This document shows positions 13,801 through 24,180 of a stretch of DNA of 64,000 nucleotides, piece after piece. How positions within the stretch are numbered: the stretch's first letter is position 1; every line of letters begins with the position of its first letter. Source of the DNA: Manduca sexta (Eukaryota > Arthropoda > Insecta > Lepidoptera > Sphingidae); contig NC_051141.1 in the NCBI RefSeq assembly GCF_014839805.1, forward strand, positions 10,486,777 to 10,550,776, given 5' to 3'. The translations under genes were made by a program, and so were the position numbers. The notes under the pieces were generated by a model, which was given only the letters and a program-made list of their open reading frames with translations, was not told the origin of the DNA and did not search any database.

Positions 13801-16800
13801 TATGAAATACTGCGTGAAACAATCAAAGTGAGTACATACTCACTCACCCCTCCCCCTCCCCCCGTGTCCATAAAGGCTGCAAAGTCTTCAAAACGTCGGG
13901 AGAAAACTAAAATAATTAAAATCGCGATAAAATCCCAAAAATAGTTTAATTTCAATGTTTGATTGTTGTCTTTTCTATAGTCCTTTTTCACCATTAGAAA
14001 TTCGCAAGAAGGACTCAAGAGTCAATTGAAGCTTCCGAGTTCAAAGCTGATTGTATTCCTGATAATGGATTGTTCTGATTTCGGCAGTAATTATAATTAG
14101 ATCCTTGTGTTCAATAGAGTATATTGTTCTGGGGCATCTATTTCATCCAATCTATACTATTATATAAAGCTGAAGAGTTTGTTTGTTTGTTTGTTTGTTT
14201 GTTTGTTTGAACGCGCTAATCTCAGGAACTACCGGTCCAAACTGAAAAATTCTTTTTGCGTTGGATAGCCCTTTGTTCGTGGAGTGCTATAGGCTATATA
14301 TCATCACGCTATACCCAATAGGAGCGGGGCAGTAATGGCTAATCTCAGGAACTACCGGTCCAAACTGAAAAATTCTTTTGCGTTGGATAGCCCTTTATTC
14401 GTGGAGTGCTATAGGCTATATATCATCACGCTATACCCAATAGGAGCGGGGCAGTAATGGCTAATCTCAGGAACTACCGGTCCAAACTGAAAAATTCTTT
14501 TTGCGTTGGATAGCCCTTTGTTCGTGGAGAGCTATAGGCTATATATCATCACGCTATATTCAATAGGAGCGGAGCAGTAATGGCTAATCTCGGGAACTAC
14601 CGGTTTCAACTGAAAAATTCGTTTTGTGTTGGATAGCCCTTTATTTGTGTACCGCTATAAGCTATATATCATCTCGCTATGACCAATAGGAGCGGAGCAG
14701 TAATGGCTAATCTCAGGAACTACCGGTTTGAACTGAAAAAATCTTTTTGTGTTGGATAGCCCTTTGTTCCTGGAGTGCTATAGGCTATATATCATCATGC
14801 TATAACCAATAGGAGCGGAGCAGTAATGAAACATGTTGCAAAAACGGGGAAAATTATGAGTTTTGAGAGCTTCCGTTGCCTGCGCTGCGTAAACGGTTAA
14901 AGTTATGCAACAATGATGTATGACGGGATTGTTTCACTTAAAAAGTTCTAAATAATATAACAAAAGTCCCCCGCTGCATCTGTCTGCCTTAACGTGTTAA
15001 ACTCAAAAACTACCTAACGTATTAAGATGAAATTTGGTATGGAGACAGTTTGAGACCCTGGGAAGAACATAGGCTCCCGGGAAACTACTATTTTTATAAC
15101 GGAAAACTTTAGCCTGAAAAACTTTATAACGCGGGCGGAGCCGCGAGCAAAAGCTAGTTACATAAATAAAATTGCAACATCTATTTGTAATGTTAGGATA
15201 ATATCTTTATAATCGACTAGTGACTTGCCCTGGCCTCGGACGTGTAGCAGAATATATATTTTCTGCGTGCTTATCAGCTCGGTGTTGTGATATGTTTTTA
15301 ATATTATATTTATACACATCAGTTAGTTCCGTCTTACCTCCGAAACAACTTAAGGGTCTCAGCCGAGCAAACGGCCTTGAGCATTCATTCTATATATTAA
15401 CGACACGAATTATGGGCCGGAATATGCAAAGGATTTATGGATGATTAATTACTTTAAATTAAAAAAGTTGTTTGAAACTTTCAACTATCAAAATATTTCT
15501 TATTAAATTCCCTATCTAATCAAATTAAAATTGTGTGTTCGTTAGGAGGAGATGCACGGAATCATCAAGTTTAGTGGCTCTTCCATCATAAAATATCGTA
15601 CAATATCCACATTACAAATAAAATTAAACCACCGAAAGGAAGATAATATATTGCATAAATATGATGTTTATATTTTTTCTATAAGTATATATTTCGAATT
15701 TATATATTTCGAATAAATGGCTTCTAAAAAAACGGTTAGCGCACCGTTTTGCTGGGGAAATGCCTTATGACGAGACTCATTAATTTTAGAACAACATTTG
15801 GTTCATTTTCCCGAAATCAAAATTTATATTCTTCATCTGCTAGAATTTTTTTACACCTGAGGGAGGAAACGATTTTGAAACGAAAACCACAAATATAGCA
15901 ACGTTATTGATTATTTTGAGAGGATTCGTTGCAATTTGCGGCAGACTTCAAGATAATTAAGAAACACAAGTTCGTGACAGACCTTGGCAACAACAAAGAT
16001 CTTTATTAAACTGGCGGAGATAATAATGATTATCATCCACACAGTTGCTGTTCAAGTACTACGTAAGCGTCATAGGGGGTGGGGGGTTTATGCTTTGCTT
16101 ATTTTCGATTACATGAAGGACGGAGGGAAGATTTACCCAGTGATGACGTCGGCAATATTTAGTCACTTTTATATATTTTTTTATTAGTAAATAATAAAAT
16201 GAATCATTTTTGTAAAAATTATACTTATGCTTATGTAAGTAGGTATAGACCTTTACTTATGTTTGTTGACAAGAGGAACGAGGGGTGGAAAATGCTAAAA
16301 TTCTGCTTACATAATGCTTGAAAGGGCCCACACTCCTATATGGATTTTTAATTCAAACAATAATAACATTTTAATATTTGAAATCTGTACTCGAAAGTGT
16401 TTAAAATTTAGAGTCTACTGCATAAAGACCTAATAGATATTATATTTACAAACATCGATATCGCTGCACTCAGCGATTGGGGCAGACCCTGGATTCCATT
16501 CTTGAGTTTTAGAAATACTTAGACACATAAATTATAGTATAATACTAATATTAAAAAATACTACGCACACTCTCACGCCTTTTATTTAAATCGCTTCTGG
16601 GCCCTTATTCTGTATGATAGTGTAAACGCGTAACGCGGCCGTGTCATGTTATCTTCGAGAAATGTGCGTGGAATGGTATTCTGTAAGTAAAATTTCTATA
16701 GTCCTAAACATGATGCGTTGTGTTACGTGCTTGTTACGCACTGTCAAAATAACGTGAGGGATAGAGAATAAGGCCCCTGCACGTTATTTTGACAGTGCGT

Positions 16801-19800
16801 AACAAGCACGTAACACAACGCATCATGTTTAGGACTATAGAAATTTTACTTACAGAATACCATTCCACGCACATTTCTCGAAGATAACATGACACGGCCG
16901 CGTTACGCGTTTACACTATCATACAGAATAAGGGCCCAGGATAGAGAATAAGGCCCCTGTACTTACCTAGTATTTAAACTATGTATATCGCGAATTATTT
17001 GATTTTTTTCTATTTTTTTATGAACGTACAATTAAATAGCCAAAATGAATTGTGATGTTACTATCATTATATTTGTTTCATTAAATTTTCTCTTGGAGAA
17101 CAACTAAAACTTAGGGAATAAATAGATCTTATCGCTCTTTTTTTGGAAAACAAATATTAATGTCAACAGCACCACCAAATAGTAAAATACTATAATTTCA
17201 TAATTACGCAACACAAGGAGTCGTTAATAAATACCATATGTGTTAATATGAATGCATTTTTCTTATGATCTATGTAATGGCAGTACCCTATATAATATTT
17301 TTTTAGTATTAAATGATTAATTGTTCGTACCACTTATAAAATAGTTAAAAACGCTTTACTCTGAATTAGAATCACGACACCCGCAAAGGGTGGATTCTCG
17401 CGTAACCACGATTTGGCCCCAATAGTAATCCTCAAAAATAGTTGGCCTTGAAAAGGCGATTGAAAATAAAGATAATTTATTAAACTAATCCTACAACATA
17501 TTGTATAAAATCATGTTACGCCTACCCCATATTATAGTCAAACAAGAACAAAGAAGACCCATTAAAAAGTTATACCTACTAATGAGAGTAATTAGATCCT
17601 CACTCCACCACACTTACCTAAACGTGTAGGCTGAATTAAATTCACGGGTATCTTTAAATTCCTTCTCAGACTTAGAAGGTAGGCAATTTTGTTGACAATA
17701 TATTTCTTTACAGTTGACGCTCTTATAATTGATAATTATAAATATGTACGTATATTACATATAACACAGAGGAAGTAAAACTCGAGCCTTGTGAGTTAAA
17801 ATTGCGACCATCATCCATTCATCCAGCGAGTCACATCTAGGCAGTTCACTGAGGCTTTGTATATTACTTCAAAAAATCCAAAGTAACGGGTAGGCAGAAG
17901 CGCACATCATATAAAGTAGTTATTTATAGTACGTATACTAAAATAGTCTGCAACAATCACGAATAGAGTCTATATGTGTTCTAATTACTCATAAATCAAA
18001 TCGGATAATGCAAAACGGAAGAACACGCAAGCAAAACTGGTAGTAAAGATAAAATTATAATATAGCTCACATTAAGCGGCGATAGCCTAGTTGGGCGTGG
18101 AACGGACTACGAAGACGAATGTCCGCAGGTTCAAATACCAAGGGCACACACCTCTGACTTTTCTAAAATCATGTGTGTATTCTTTGTGAATTTATCGTTC
18201 GCTCTAACGGTGAAGGAAAACATCGTGAGGAAACCTGCACATTTGAGAAGTTCTCTATACGAATTTCGAAGGTGTGTGACGTCTGCCAATCCGCACTAGG
18301 CCAGCGTGGCGGACTAGCCTAATCCCTCTCAGTAGTAGAGCAGGCCCGTGCTTAGCAGTGGGCAAGTATATAATACAGGGCTGATATTATTATTATTATA
18401 GCTCACATTTGGCTATCAGTCGCCACCGGTCGCAGTCAACAAGGGATAAAAATATATAATTCTTATTTCACTTGTAATATATTTTTATCTTACACTACGT
18501 TACAAGAAGCCCTTGTTTTGAACAATATTTACCGTCTTGTGTGTGCCGTCTGGCGATATTCTAAATACGGATGGATATTGTATTGGAAATTATATTTTCT
18601 GACTAGGATGTGAGAACTACGACAATAAATCTAATTATTAAAAATTTGCTGATAACGCTTACTTCCCACGCAGGACCAAAGGTGCTTATGATAATGTTTA
18701 TCTACACATTGTGTGTACAATTCTATATTCTTGGCGCATAAACTTCTGTATCTATAATTTAATGTACGTATCTATCCAATATTTATCATTTATCTTGAAC
18801 CAGTGTTGGGTCTCGATTTACTTGGGTATAATTAGTTTATTTTATAAATAAAGATGTCACTTTTCCTAATAAAAAAACGGATATTTAAATCTAAAAGTTT
18901 TTCTATCATAGTGCTAGTGTTTATCCAAATAAATTCTGCGGTTGACGCGGGAAGTGCTAATAAACATGTAAAAATAAATGAATTTTCATAAATTTTCTCA
19001 TTTTTAATATTAGATGAATGCGTGGGTTAAGTATTCTTTCATTACGTAACGGAAATCAGCAATAAACACACGTTTGAAATATTTGAAAACTATAATTACA
19101 CACACATCACAACTTTATCCTCGAAGGGTTAGGCAGAGGTGTAATCAAGGCACCCACTTTCGCCAAATACGTTCCGTCCTGTGATGTTATACGGGGCGAG
19201 CGAATTATACCTTGTTCAAGAACTCGTTTACATGATTATATTTTTATGAAATATTTGTTTTATGGAGAAAGAATAGTAGTTTACACTAGTTTACAAAACT
19301 AATTAGGTAAACTACGTAATCACGTAAAGTAAGTTAGCTCGTCTCAAGAAGAGCTAAGTGCAATAGTAGCCTCAGTGGCCTGAGCACCATAGTACCCTCT
19401 TCACCATTATGTGGGTCTGAACATAATGGCATGTTCAGTTATGTTTTCCTTAAACTATTTACATAATATTTATATTATTTACTTGATTACTTTAACTAAT
19501 CTGATCATTTAACACCCACATTTACCATCGACGAATTTATATTTTGGGGACGAATTTATATTAAAATGGCTGTTAGTTTTGAGCAATTCGATGGTTCTGT
19601 GCGACCTGAAATTCACTCGCAGAAAACTGGACTTTTAAGTTCTGTCAAGTGAGATGGAAAGTAATTATAATATTATACAGTAGACATGCATGTTGTCGGG
19701 TGTAGTGCATGCGTGTGATGCGAGCTTAGTAAGCGCTAATGTGAGCGGGTCAACGTTCCGGGGTTATCAACGCAGGGGCGGCGCCAAACGGTCGCATGGT

Positions 19801-22800
19801 CGGCCGCGCGCGGCGGCGCCTAGCTGTGGCACCCGGCCGCAGCGCCCTCCACGGCAACTTCCATGTCCCACACGGTACATCCGCACCATACTGTGGACAT
19901 ACGGCTTGTGCATATACCTATTTTTCTTCTTAATTTTCATTGCATAGTTCAACCAACACACAAATTGGTCACGTGGTATCCGGTGGCAGCGCTCATGAGA
20001 ACCAACGATTTCAGAATTATCATGGATACGTATAAAGTTAGCGTAAGTAAGTAAGTTGGCGAAGACGTTGTTTGAGCATCCGAAAATATTGATATACGAA
20101 GCCCTTCACTACATTTTCCGCATAATTGTAAATCAGTTGTATATATTTGTTAGTTTGGCAGCAAAATGATTTATACAACTTCACCTACTAGCAATTGTGG
20201 ATTTTGTAAATGGCTTGCGGAGTGGTCTGTGGAAGTGACCGCGATACCCATTAATTTAATCTCGTGAATTTTCCTCGATAGTGAGTATTTTTAGTTGTTT
20301 GGAATTTCGCAAAATTGTTATGAAAACTGACTATATATATATTTGATTACATGTCATATGTATATATATATATATTCGGTAACGGTAGTTAAACTATTGA
20401 CTCTATAAACGCGAATTTTCTTCTCACAAGTGATGCTGTTGAACCACTAAGTCGTTCCGGAAAATTTTTGACACACAATTTTCGCTAAATGTAAAAGATT
20501 ATCGACAAATGTGTCACTGACATGTAATCTATAACCTCTATTGAAACATCCACGTTAAAAAATAAACCGAAGTCTTCTTTTATGACGTAAACCAACAAAT
20601 GAGCATGTGGATATATCATGAGAATATTATATTAAAAATATAACAATTACTAGGTCTATATAAAAGTATCCAAAATTAAAATTGTGTTAAATCGAAAATA
20701 ACTCACAATAGTCAAAACATCGCAAAGTCCTTCAATTTTTTTTTTATTATAAAATAGTTTACTTTATGAAAATAATAATTTCTTCACTGTAACGAAGCAC
20801 GACAGCAAAATAGCGATGCTTATGAAACGAGTCGCAAGTGCACATTCGTTTGTGATCGCAAACGCATAAACCAACATAATTTAAAATGGTTTGAAAGCGT
20901 TACTACGGGTTTTAAAAACTGGGCTCTATTCGGTCACATTGCCTTATAATATAGTAAAATGTCGAGTTACTTCCAATAGCAATGAAAGTTAATATACAAT
21001 ACAATTAATATAATACGAAAATCTAAATTTGGCTTGTTATTTAATAAATTCTATTGTTATTCTTACTAAACAGATTTAGTTTTATTAATATCCAAGCAAA
21101 TGCTAAAAGGGTAAAGAGGTACAAAACTCATGCGCACAAGGTTTGCTGCCAGTTGAGTCGAACGATTCATAAATTGACGTTCTCGCGTAGGCCAAAGGGT
21201 AATTAAATTACAAAACGGGACCAGCAAATACAATTAAACGAAGCGTGCTAGGCTCGACTGGGCAACTGAACGCGTGATTCCATACTATACGGTACACAAA
21301 GACATTTTATTGATTCATTCATAATACATGTACTTTTCCAGTCACTAATTTAACAGCACATGTTTATTTATTATCCTGTCCGAAAGTCATAAGTACTGTG
21401 CGATTACACTCGATTAGTTATAACATTGAATAAAGAACGACCGCTACCTACATAGTTAGTAGGTACATTCAAGCCATGCTAGTCAGTCCACATCTTTTTC
21501 AAAACGTATTATTAAGTAAGACATGGTATTCAGCAATATCAGTCGCTTTACATTTTCAGTCTTGCTTTGGCTATATGTGTCCAAAAATAAGTGAACACAC
21601 AGAATATTAAATTTTACGCAAAACCAATCTGGGAAAGACAGGGGAACCACTTCTTTAGATACGTATAATTAGGTATTCGCCCCGCGTTGTAATTATGAAT
21701 AATTGTATTATATAATTAAAATAGCAATTCTATATGCAACATGTTTTTGTTTCGCAGATCCTTAAGCATATCTCATCATACGTGCCTACATACATTAAAT
21801 CTTTTTGGGGTAGTAAGGAAGAAAATGTGATACAAGCATGTCAATAATACTATTTAGGAATGGGAAAGATTTTAAATTACTACTCCCGTTTACCGCATAC
21901 TGATTGATGAAGACTTTCGCTAGAAAACAGTAGGATTTTGGATGGACCATGTTAGTGTAATCATCATAACTTTAGAACAATTAAAGATTATCAGGCAGCT
22001 TCAACATGTCTTCCTTATCTATACGATTTTAGAATTTAGTCAATTAATTCCATGTCACTGTATATTTGTGTTATGTTGTTTTATTTCTTGGCTACTCTGC
22101 ACGTTCTTTAATTAATTGATAAAAAATCAAAAAGTCTTGGACAATCCATTCCTTTTGTGAATTTTATATTTTAGAGTAAGCCGTAGTGAGCATACTGCTG
22201 CTTTGCGGTGGGCAGTGGGAGGGATATTGTAGCTATTGTATAGCGTAATTATTACTCAGCATTATGAAACATATTGTATCGTACTGCCCGTGCCATGCAA
22301 AACTTATCATTGAATTTTAGTTAGTGTGGCGACTTTTTGAGCAATTGGGGAGTTTATCATGCCTACAACATGCGGTTTTAAGTTGTAGAAAGAAAAGTTT
22401 AATACGAAGTACCTATTTAGTTCTTGATTATAACAAATTTCGAGTGGTGGCGTCTGATACTATGATGTACCTACTTATTACGTAGCGGACTCAGCGTGAT
22501 ATTGTTGTTGAACATTATCCGTCTCAATATTTCCAGCATAATGTGATAATATAATTTTAAATTCCCGAAGTATTGATTACAAACAACATTTATTTAAAAA
22601 AGGATTTTAACACACTCCTTATAAAATTTTGTTCCAAGATCCTTTATAATAGTCTACAAATACGATAAACAACGGTCACATTAATTTGTTAGTTCTCTAT
22701 TAATGGGTAAATACAGTGAATACGACACGACCAATACGATATCATTCAATTTTACTGCTTTAGAAGCGACCTTAGATAACCCGGGTAAACTATCGAGCAA

Positions 22801-24019
22801 CGTCTTCTAGATGCCGTCCCGACGCGGTCTGGGGTTCACTGACAAAAGGTTAAAGGCATCAAAATTGAGTAACCCAAAAAAATAATAAAGTATTATATAA
22901 AAAAGCTTAACGCTGGTAATTAATCGTAAAAACATAAATATAATAATAATCAAATCGGTGATACAAAAGCCATATAATGTTACTGAATGGCGTAGGACTC
23001 AATAAAAGAGGAAAACATTTAGTTTGGTTATTGGTTCGCAGGACGGCTTTAAAGACACCGAAGATCAATTGAACGGTCAATAAGAGCTGCGCACAGGTCA
23101 CAGGTGACTTAATTTTTGTCTTAGAAGAGAAATACCACTGCAAGTGCATACATATTGTTTGTACCTCTTGTTATTTACCTATTATATTATTTCTTACAAT
23201 TTGCGTTTCTATATTGCGTTTAATAATATCATTATCTAAGAAGATAAAAAATATTTATAAACAAATTAAATATATAAATTGTCTAAAAGAGGAAAAGACC
23301 CTCAAAATTGTACATAGCATGATCAATGATGGTATGAAGCTGGTCATTTTGTGAAGTGGGATCTTTTAGGAATGCGTGTTCGCCGCGGCAGAAAGCAGCT
23401 GCCAGCTCCGGTGACGGTACCGCCCACTGGTCCGATAACGCTGCTATCCTCATCGGTATTGCGCTCCCCTTATCACAGACCTGTTGTTTTCTCATTCAAC
23501 TTACACATTGTTTTGATATCATGATCACAATAAGTATAAATGCAATTTAAATGTATAGCTAAGTACAAATGTCACAAAACCATTGCTCAACAGTCAACAC
23601 TTGGTAAGTGCACGTTGATACACATTAGTTGGACTTCTTCGCTGATAAACATATTGTTATCCAAAGAATGTTGCTTAAACGACTTGCCTTAGATTATCGA
23701 AGTTCAACTTGAGCCTTGTAATAGAAAGACCTAGTTCACGAAAACTATGGTCGGCAAAGTCCGGCAGCTGCGAATAAGAGATGTCCAGGCCGATTTTAGT
23801 CTCAGGGCTGAATTTATTCGCGAGCGCTCTAGTGATTTCTTCATAAGCGTTGATACGCTGACAGACGACAAGAATGGCACCTGTGCCTGTGTCTTCGCGT
23901 CGGCATGTGCACGGTGAAATCTCTCTCCTCATGGCACAATGAAGGCTTGCTCCAGCACCGAGCTGCCCGGCCAAGGCATACAGCAGCGCGGCCGCGAGCG
24001 CGTGCTTATGCGCGACCAT
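7399..24019 (-). CDS. Secreted leucine-rich-repeat protein, complete, 8 exons, 670 aa
   Basis: Exons joined on the minus strand: 24019-23688, 13517-13349, 13175-12969, 12877-12689, 9324-9094, 8993-8772, 8600-8402, 7862-7399. All phases match and total 2013 nt including the stop. The N-terminus is a hydrophobic signal peptide (about residues 1-25), then an LRRNT-like cysteine set (C28, C37, C39, C53). LRRs run from about residue 75 to 515 (LDLCRNKITKL, LDIAYNQLTRL, VIDLSHNRITHI, LLRLNLSNNLLQ). An LRRCT-like cap follows (NGVPGI, YLQDNPVLCDD, C522 and C546), then a 120-residue tail without LRRs or a membrane segment. This predicts a secreted or matrix-associated binding protein. The ortholog is not recognised; it resembles the chaoptin/connectin/ALS-like LRR group only in architecture. 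Intron 1 uses a GC donor. Confidence 0.88.
8402..8600 (-). CDS. LRR gene exon 7
   Basis: Acceptor TTATTTTCAG, donor GTTTGT. Encodes LEELIAHHNNITTLDKDF, then LCIADLSYNQIHSV and CTINGVPGILKIYLQ, so the last LRRs and the start of the C-cap. Ends in phase 1. Confidence 0.87.
8772..8993 (-). CDS. LRR gene exon 6
   Basis: Acceptor CTGTTTACAG, donor GTTTGT. Encodes three LRRs, with cores VLELRLDHNRIHSL, LLRLNLSNNLLQQI and LKLLDVSHNHISTL. Both ends are phase 0. Confidence 0.9.
9094..9324 (-). CDS. LRR gene exon 5
   Basis: Acceptor CCCACTTACAG, donor GTATGC. Encodes LRRs with cores LAELDIAYNQLTRL, LRYLNLTHNYLAEF and LSVIDLSHNRITHI. Both ends are phase 0. Confidence 0.9.
10657..11240 (+). repeat. Dispersed lepidopteran repeat with two internal ~312-bp tandem units (intron 4 of LRR gene)
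   Basis: It begins TTTAGGGTTCCGTACCTC, a consensus I recognise as common in lepidopteran genomes, then a CCGT/CTGT microsatellite. Two related blocks start near 10774 and 11086, each with ATCAAA then a TTCTA core, later AAGCCGC or ATGCCGC and CGCAAGGGAATCAAAACC. The outer boundaries are approximate and the transposon class is not certain. Confidence 0.6.
12212..12664. mobile_element. Long-TIR MITE inserted next to the exon 4 splice donor
   Basis: The ends are TACAGGGTGTCCCA in inverted orientation, flanked by TA on both sides (12210-12211 and 12665-12666). The inverted similarity is very long, about 180 bp per arm (for example TCATAGTTTTCGAGTTATGA on both arms), so most of the 453-bp element can fold on itself. 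No coding capacity. It lies in LRR intron 4, with its right end 24 bp from the donor at 12688. Confidence 0.85.
12689..12877 (-). CDS. LRR gene exon 4
   Basis: Acceptor ATCCTTTCCAG, donor GTAATT at 12688-12683. Encodes KIVLIHAANNELQSLPKDL, LESLYFYGNNIKYLDGAL and LMRIGLSFNKIES, which are LRR cores. Both ends are phase 0. Confidence 0.9.
12969..13175 (-). CDS. LRR gene exon 3
   Basis: Acceptor TCAAATACAG, donor GTGAGT. Encodes VEHLVVADNQISKI, LKHIHLGINKLSTL and LEWIFINANNLKSI. Both ends are phase 0. Confidence 0.9.
13349..13517 (-). CDS. LRR gene exon 2
   Basis: Acceptor TTCATTTCAG, donor GTATGA. One base completes a Ser codon with exon 1. Encodes ELKESVFTKLDLLDYFSLAD and VKTLDLCRNKITKL, two LRRs. 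Confidence 0.88.
14151..15157 (+). mobile_element. Non-autonomous Helitron with five ~123-bp internal tandem units
   Basis: The element begins TCTATACTATTATA after a host A and ends with the hairpin GCGGGCGGAGCCGCG then AGCAAAAGCTAG before a host T, which is the Helitron A|TC...CTRR|T arrangement. A GTTT microsatellite follows the 5' end. Five units starting near 14215, 14338, 14460, 14583 and 14706 each contain TCTC(A/G)GGAACTACCGGT and a GCTATATATCATC core. There is no Rep/helicase coding sequence. It lies in LRR intron 1. Confidence 0.85.
16599..16937. mobile_element. Foldback element: two 158-bp perfect inverted repeats around a 23-bp spacer
   Basis: The left arm 16599-16756 and right arm 16780-16937 are exact reverse complements as far as I can read, starting GGGCCCTTATTCTGTA. 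The spacer contains GGATAGAGAATAAGGCCCCT, and the same stretch is repeated directly just outside the right arm at 16939-16960. This points to a young insertion or a tandem pair of a smaller unit. No coding capacity. It lies in LRR intron 1. Confidence 0.88.
18061..18409 (+). mobile_element. tRNA-derived SINE, family B, with 13-bp target-site duplication
   Basis: The SINE body is 18074-18396. Its head reads GCGGCGATAGCCTAGTTGGG (A-box-like) with a B-box region GCAGGTTCAAATACC. The body has GGTGAAGGAAAACATCGTGA and GCCAGCGTGGCGGACTAG, and it ends in an ATT repeat. Both sides carry TATAGCTCACATT (18061-18073 and 18397-18409), a clean duplication from LINE-driven insertion. Other copies are at 26763-27104 (-) and 35150-35440 (+). 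Confidence 0.9.
19100..19205 (-). mobile_element. 3' fragment of SINE family A
   Basis: The minus strand reads GTGGGTGCCTTGATTACACC, CTCTGCCTAACCCTTCGAGG and ATAAAG, matching the 3' half of the SINE at 4376-4650. The 5' tRNA-like head is not evident. Confidence 0.6.
19690..19880. other. GC- and CpG-rich island inside LRR intron 1
   Basis: A sharp GC-rich block (for example GGCCGCGCGCGGCGGCGCC near 19801) in otherwise AT-rich intron. Open frames exist on both strands but encode Arg/Pro/Ala-rich sequence with no recognisable domain. It could be an alternative promoter, an unrecognised first exon or a transposon remnant. Confidence 0.4.
20055..23282. other. Intron 1 of the LRR gene, no exon recognised
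   Basis: AT-rich intronic sequence with short TA microsatellite tracts near 20334 and 20360. No coding exon or bounded repeat was recognised. Confidence 0.5.
23283..23480 (-). CDS. Candidate unrecognised coding exon within LRR intron 1
   Basis: On the minus strand a 198-nt open stretch follows AAAACAACAG and ends at TAG (23285-23283). It encodes VCDKGSAIPMRIAALSDQWA then VPSPELAAAFCRGEHAFLKD and DHAMYNFEG. Base composition is clearly more GC-rich than its surroundings, as in real exons here. It has no LRR, and with the phase of the GC-AG exon 1 it is out of frame with the LRR gene, so it is not an ordinary exon of it. It could be a terminal exon of a nested gene, an alternative exon or a decayed retrocopy. 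Not recognised. Confidence 0.3.
   Translation of the reverse strand, partial: VCDKGSAIPMRIAALSDQWAVPSPELAAAFCRGEHAFLKDPTSQNDQLHTIIDHAMYNFEGLFLF
23688..24019 (-). CDS. LRR gene exon 1: signal peptide, LRRNT cap, first LRR
   Basis: Start ATG at 24019, followed by an Ala/Leu-rich signal peptide. Cysteines in C-x8-C-x-C-x13-C spacing (residues 28-53) form the N-terminal cap; LGLSITRLKLNFDNL begins the repeat that exon 2 completes. The exon ends CTAAG before GCAAGT (23687-23682). Only this GC donor gives a Ser codon and a continuous LRR with exon 2; the nearby GTCGTT would break the frame. Confidence 0.85.
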
Positions 24020-24180
24020 CGTGTGTGCCGTTCGGGGCTGTTCGCGCTACTGGCAAGTGGCACAACGCACCACGGGACGGGCGTGTCGATCCCCGACGCC
24101 GAGCGCTGATCGGCGCGGGCGCACAGGCGCATAGGCTAGGCGCGCCGACACGCGTTTTACCACCACGCTGCATGATCTAC
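24020..24180 (-). promoter_or_regulatory. CpG-rich 5' flank / 5' UTR of LRR gene
   Basis: A GC-rich stretch directly upstream of the LRR start codon, with many CpGs. No TATA box is visible. A GAAG|GTAAGT donor-like site on the minus strand near 24217 could end an upstream noncoding exon. The promoter role is inferred from position and composition only. Confidence 0.4.
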
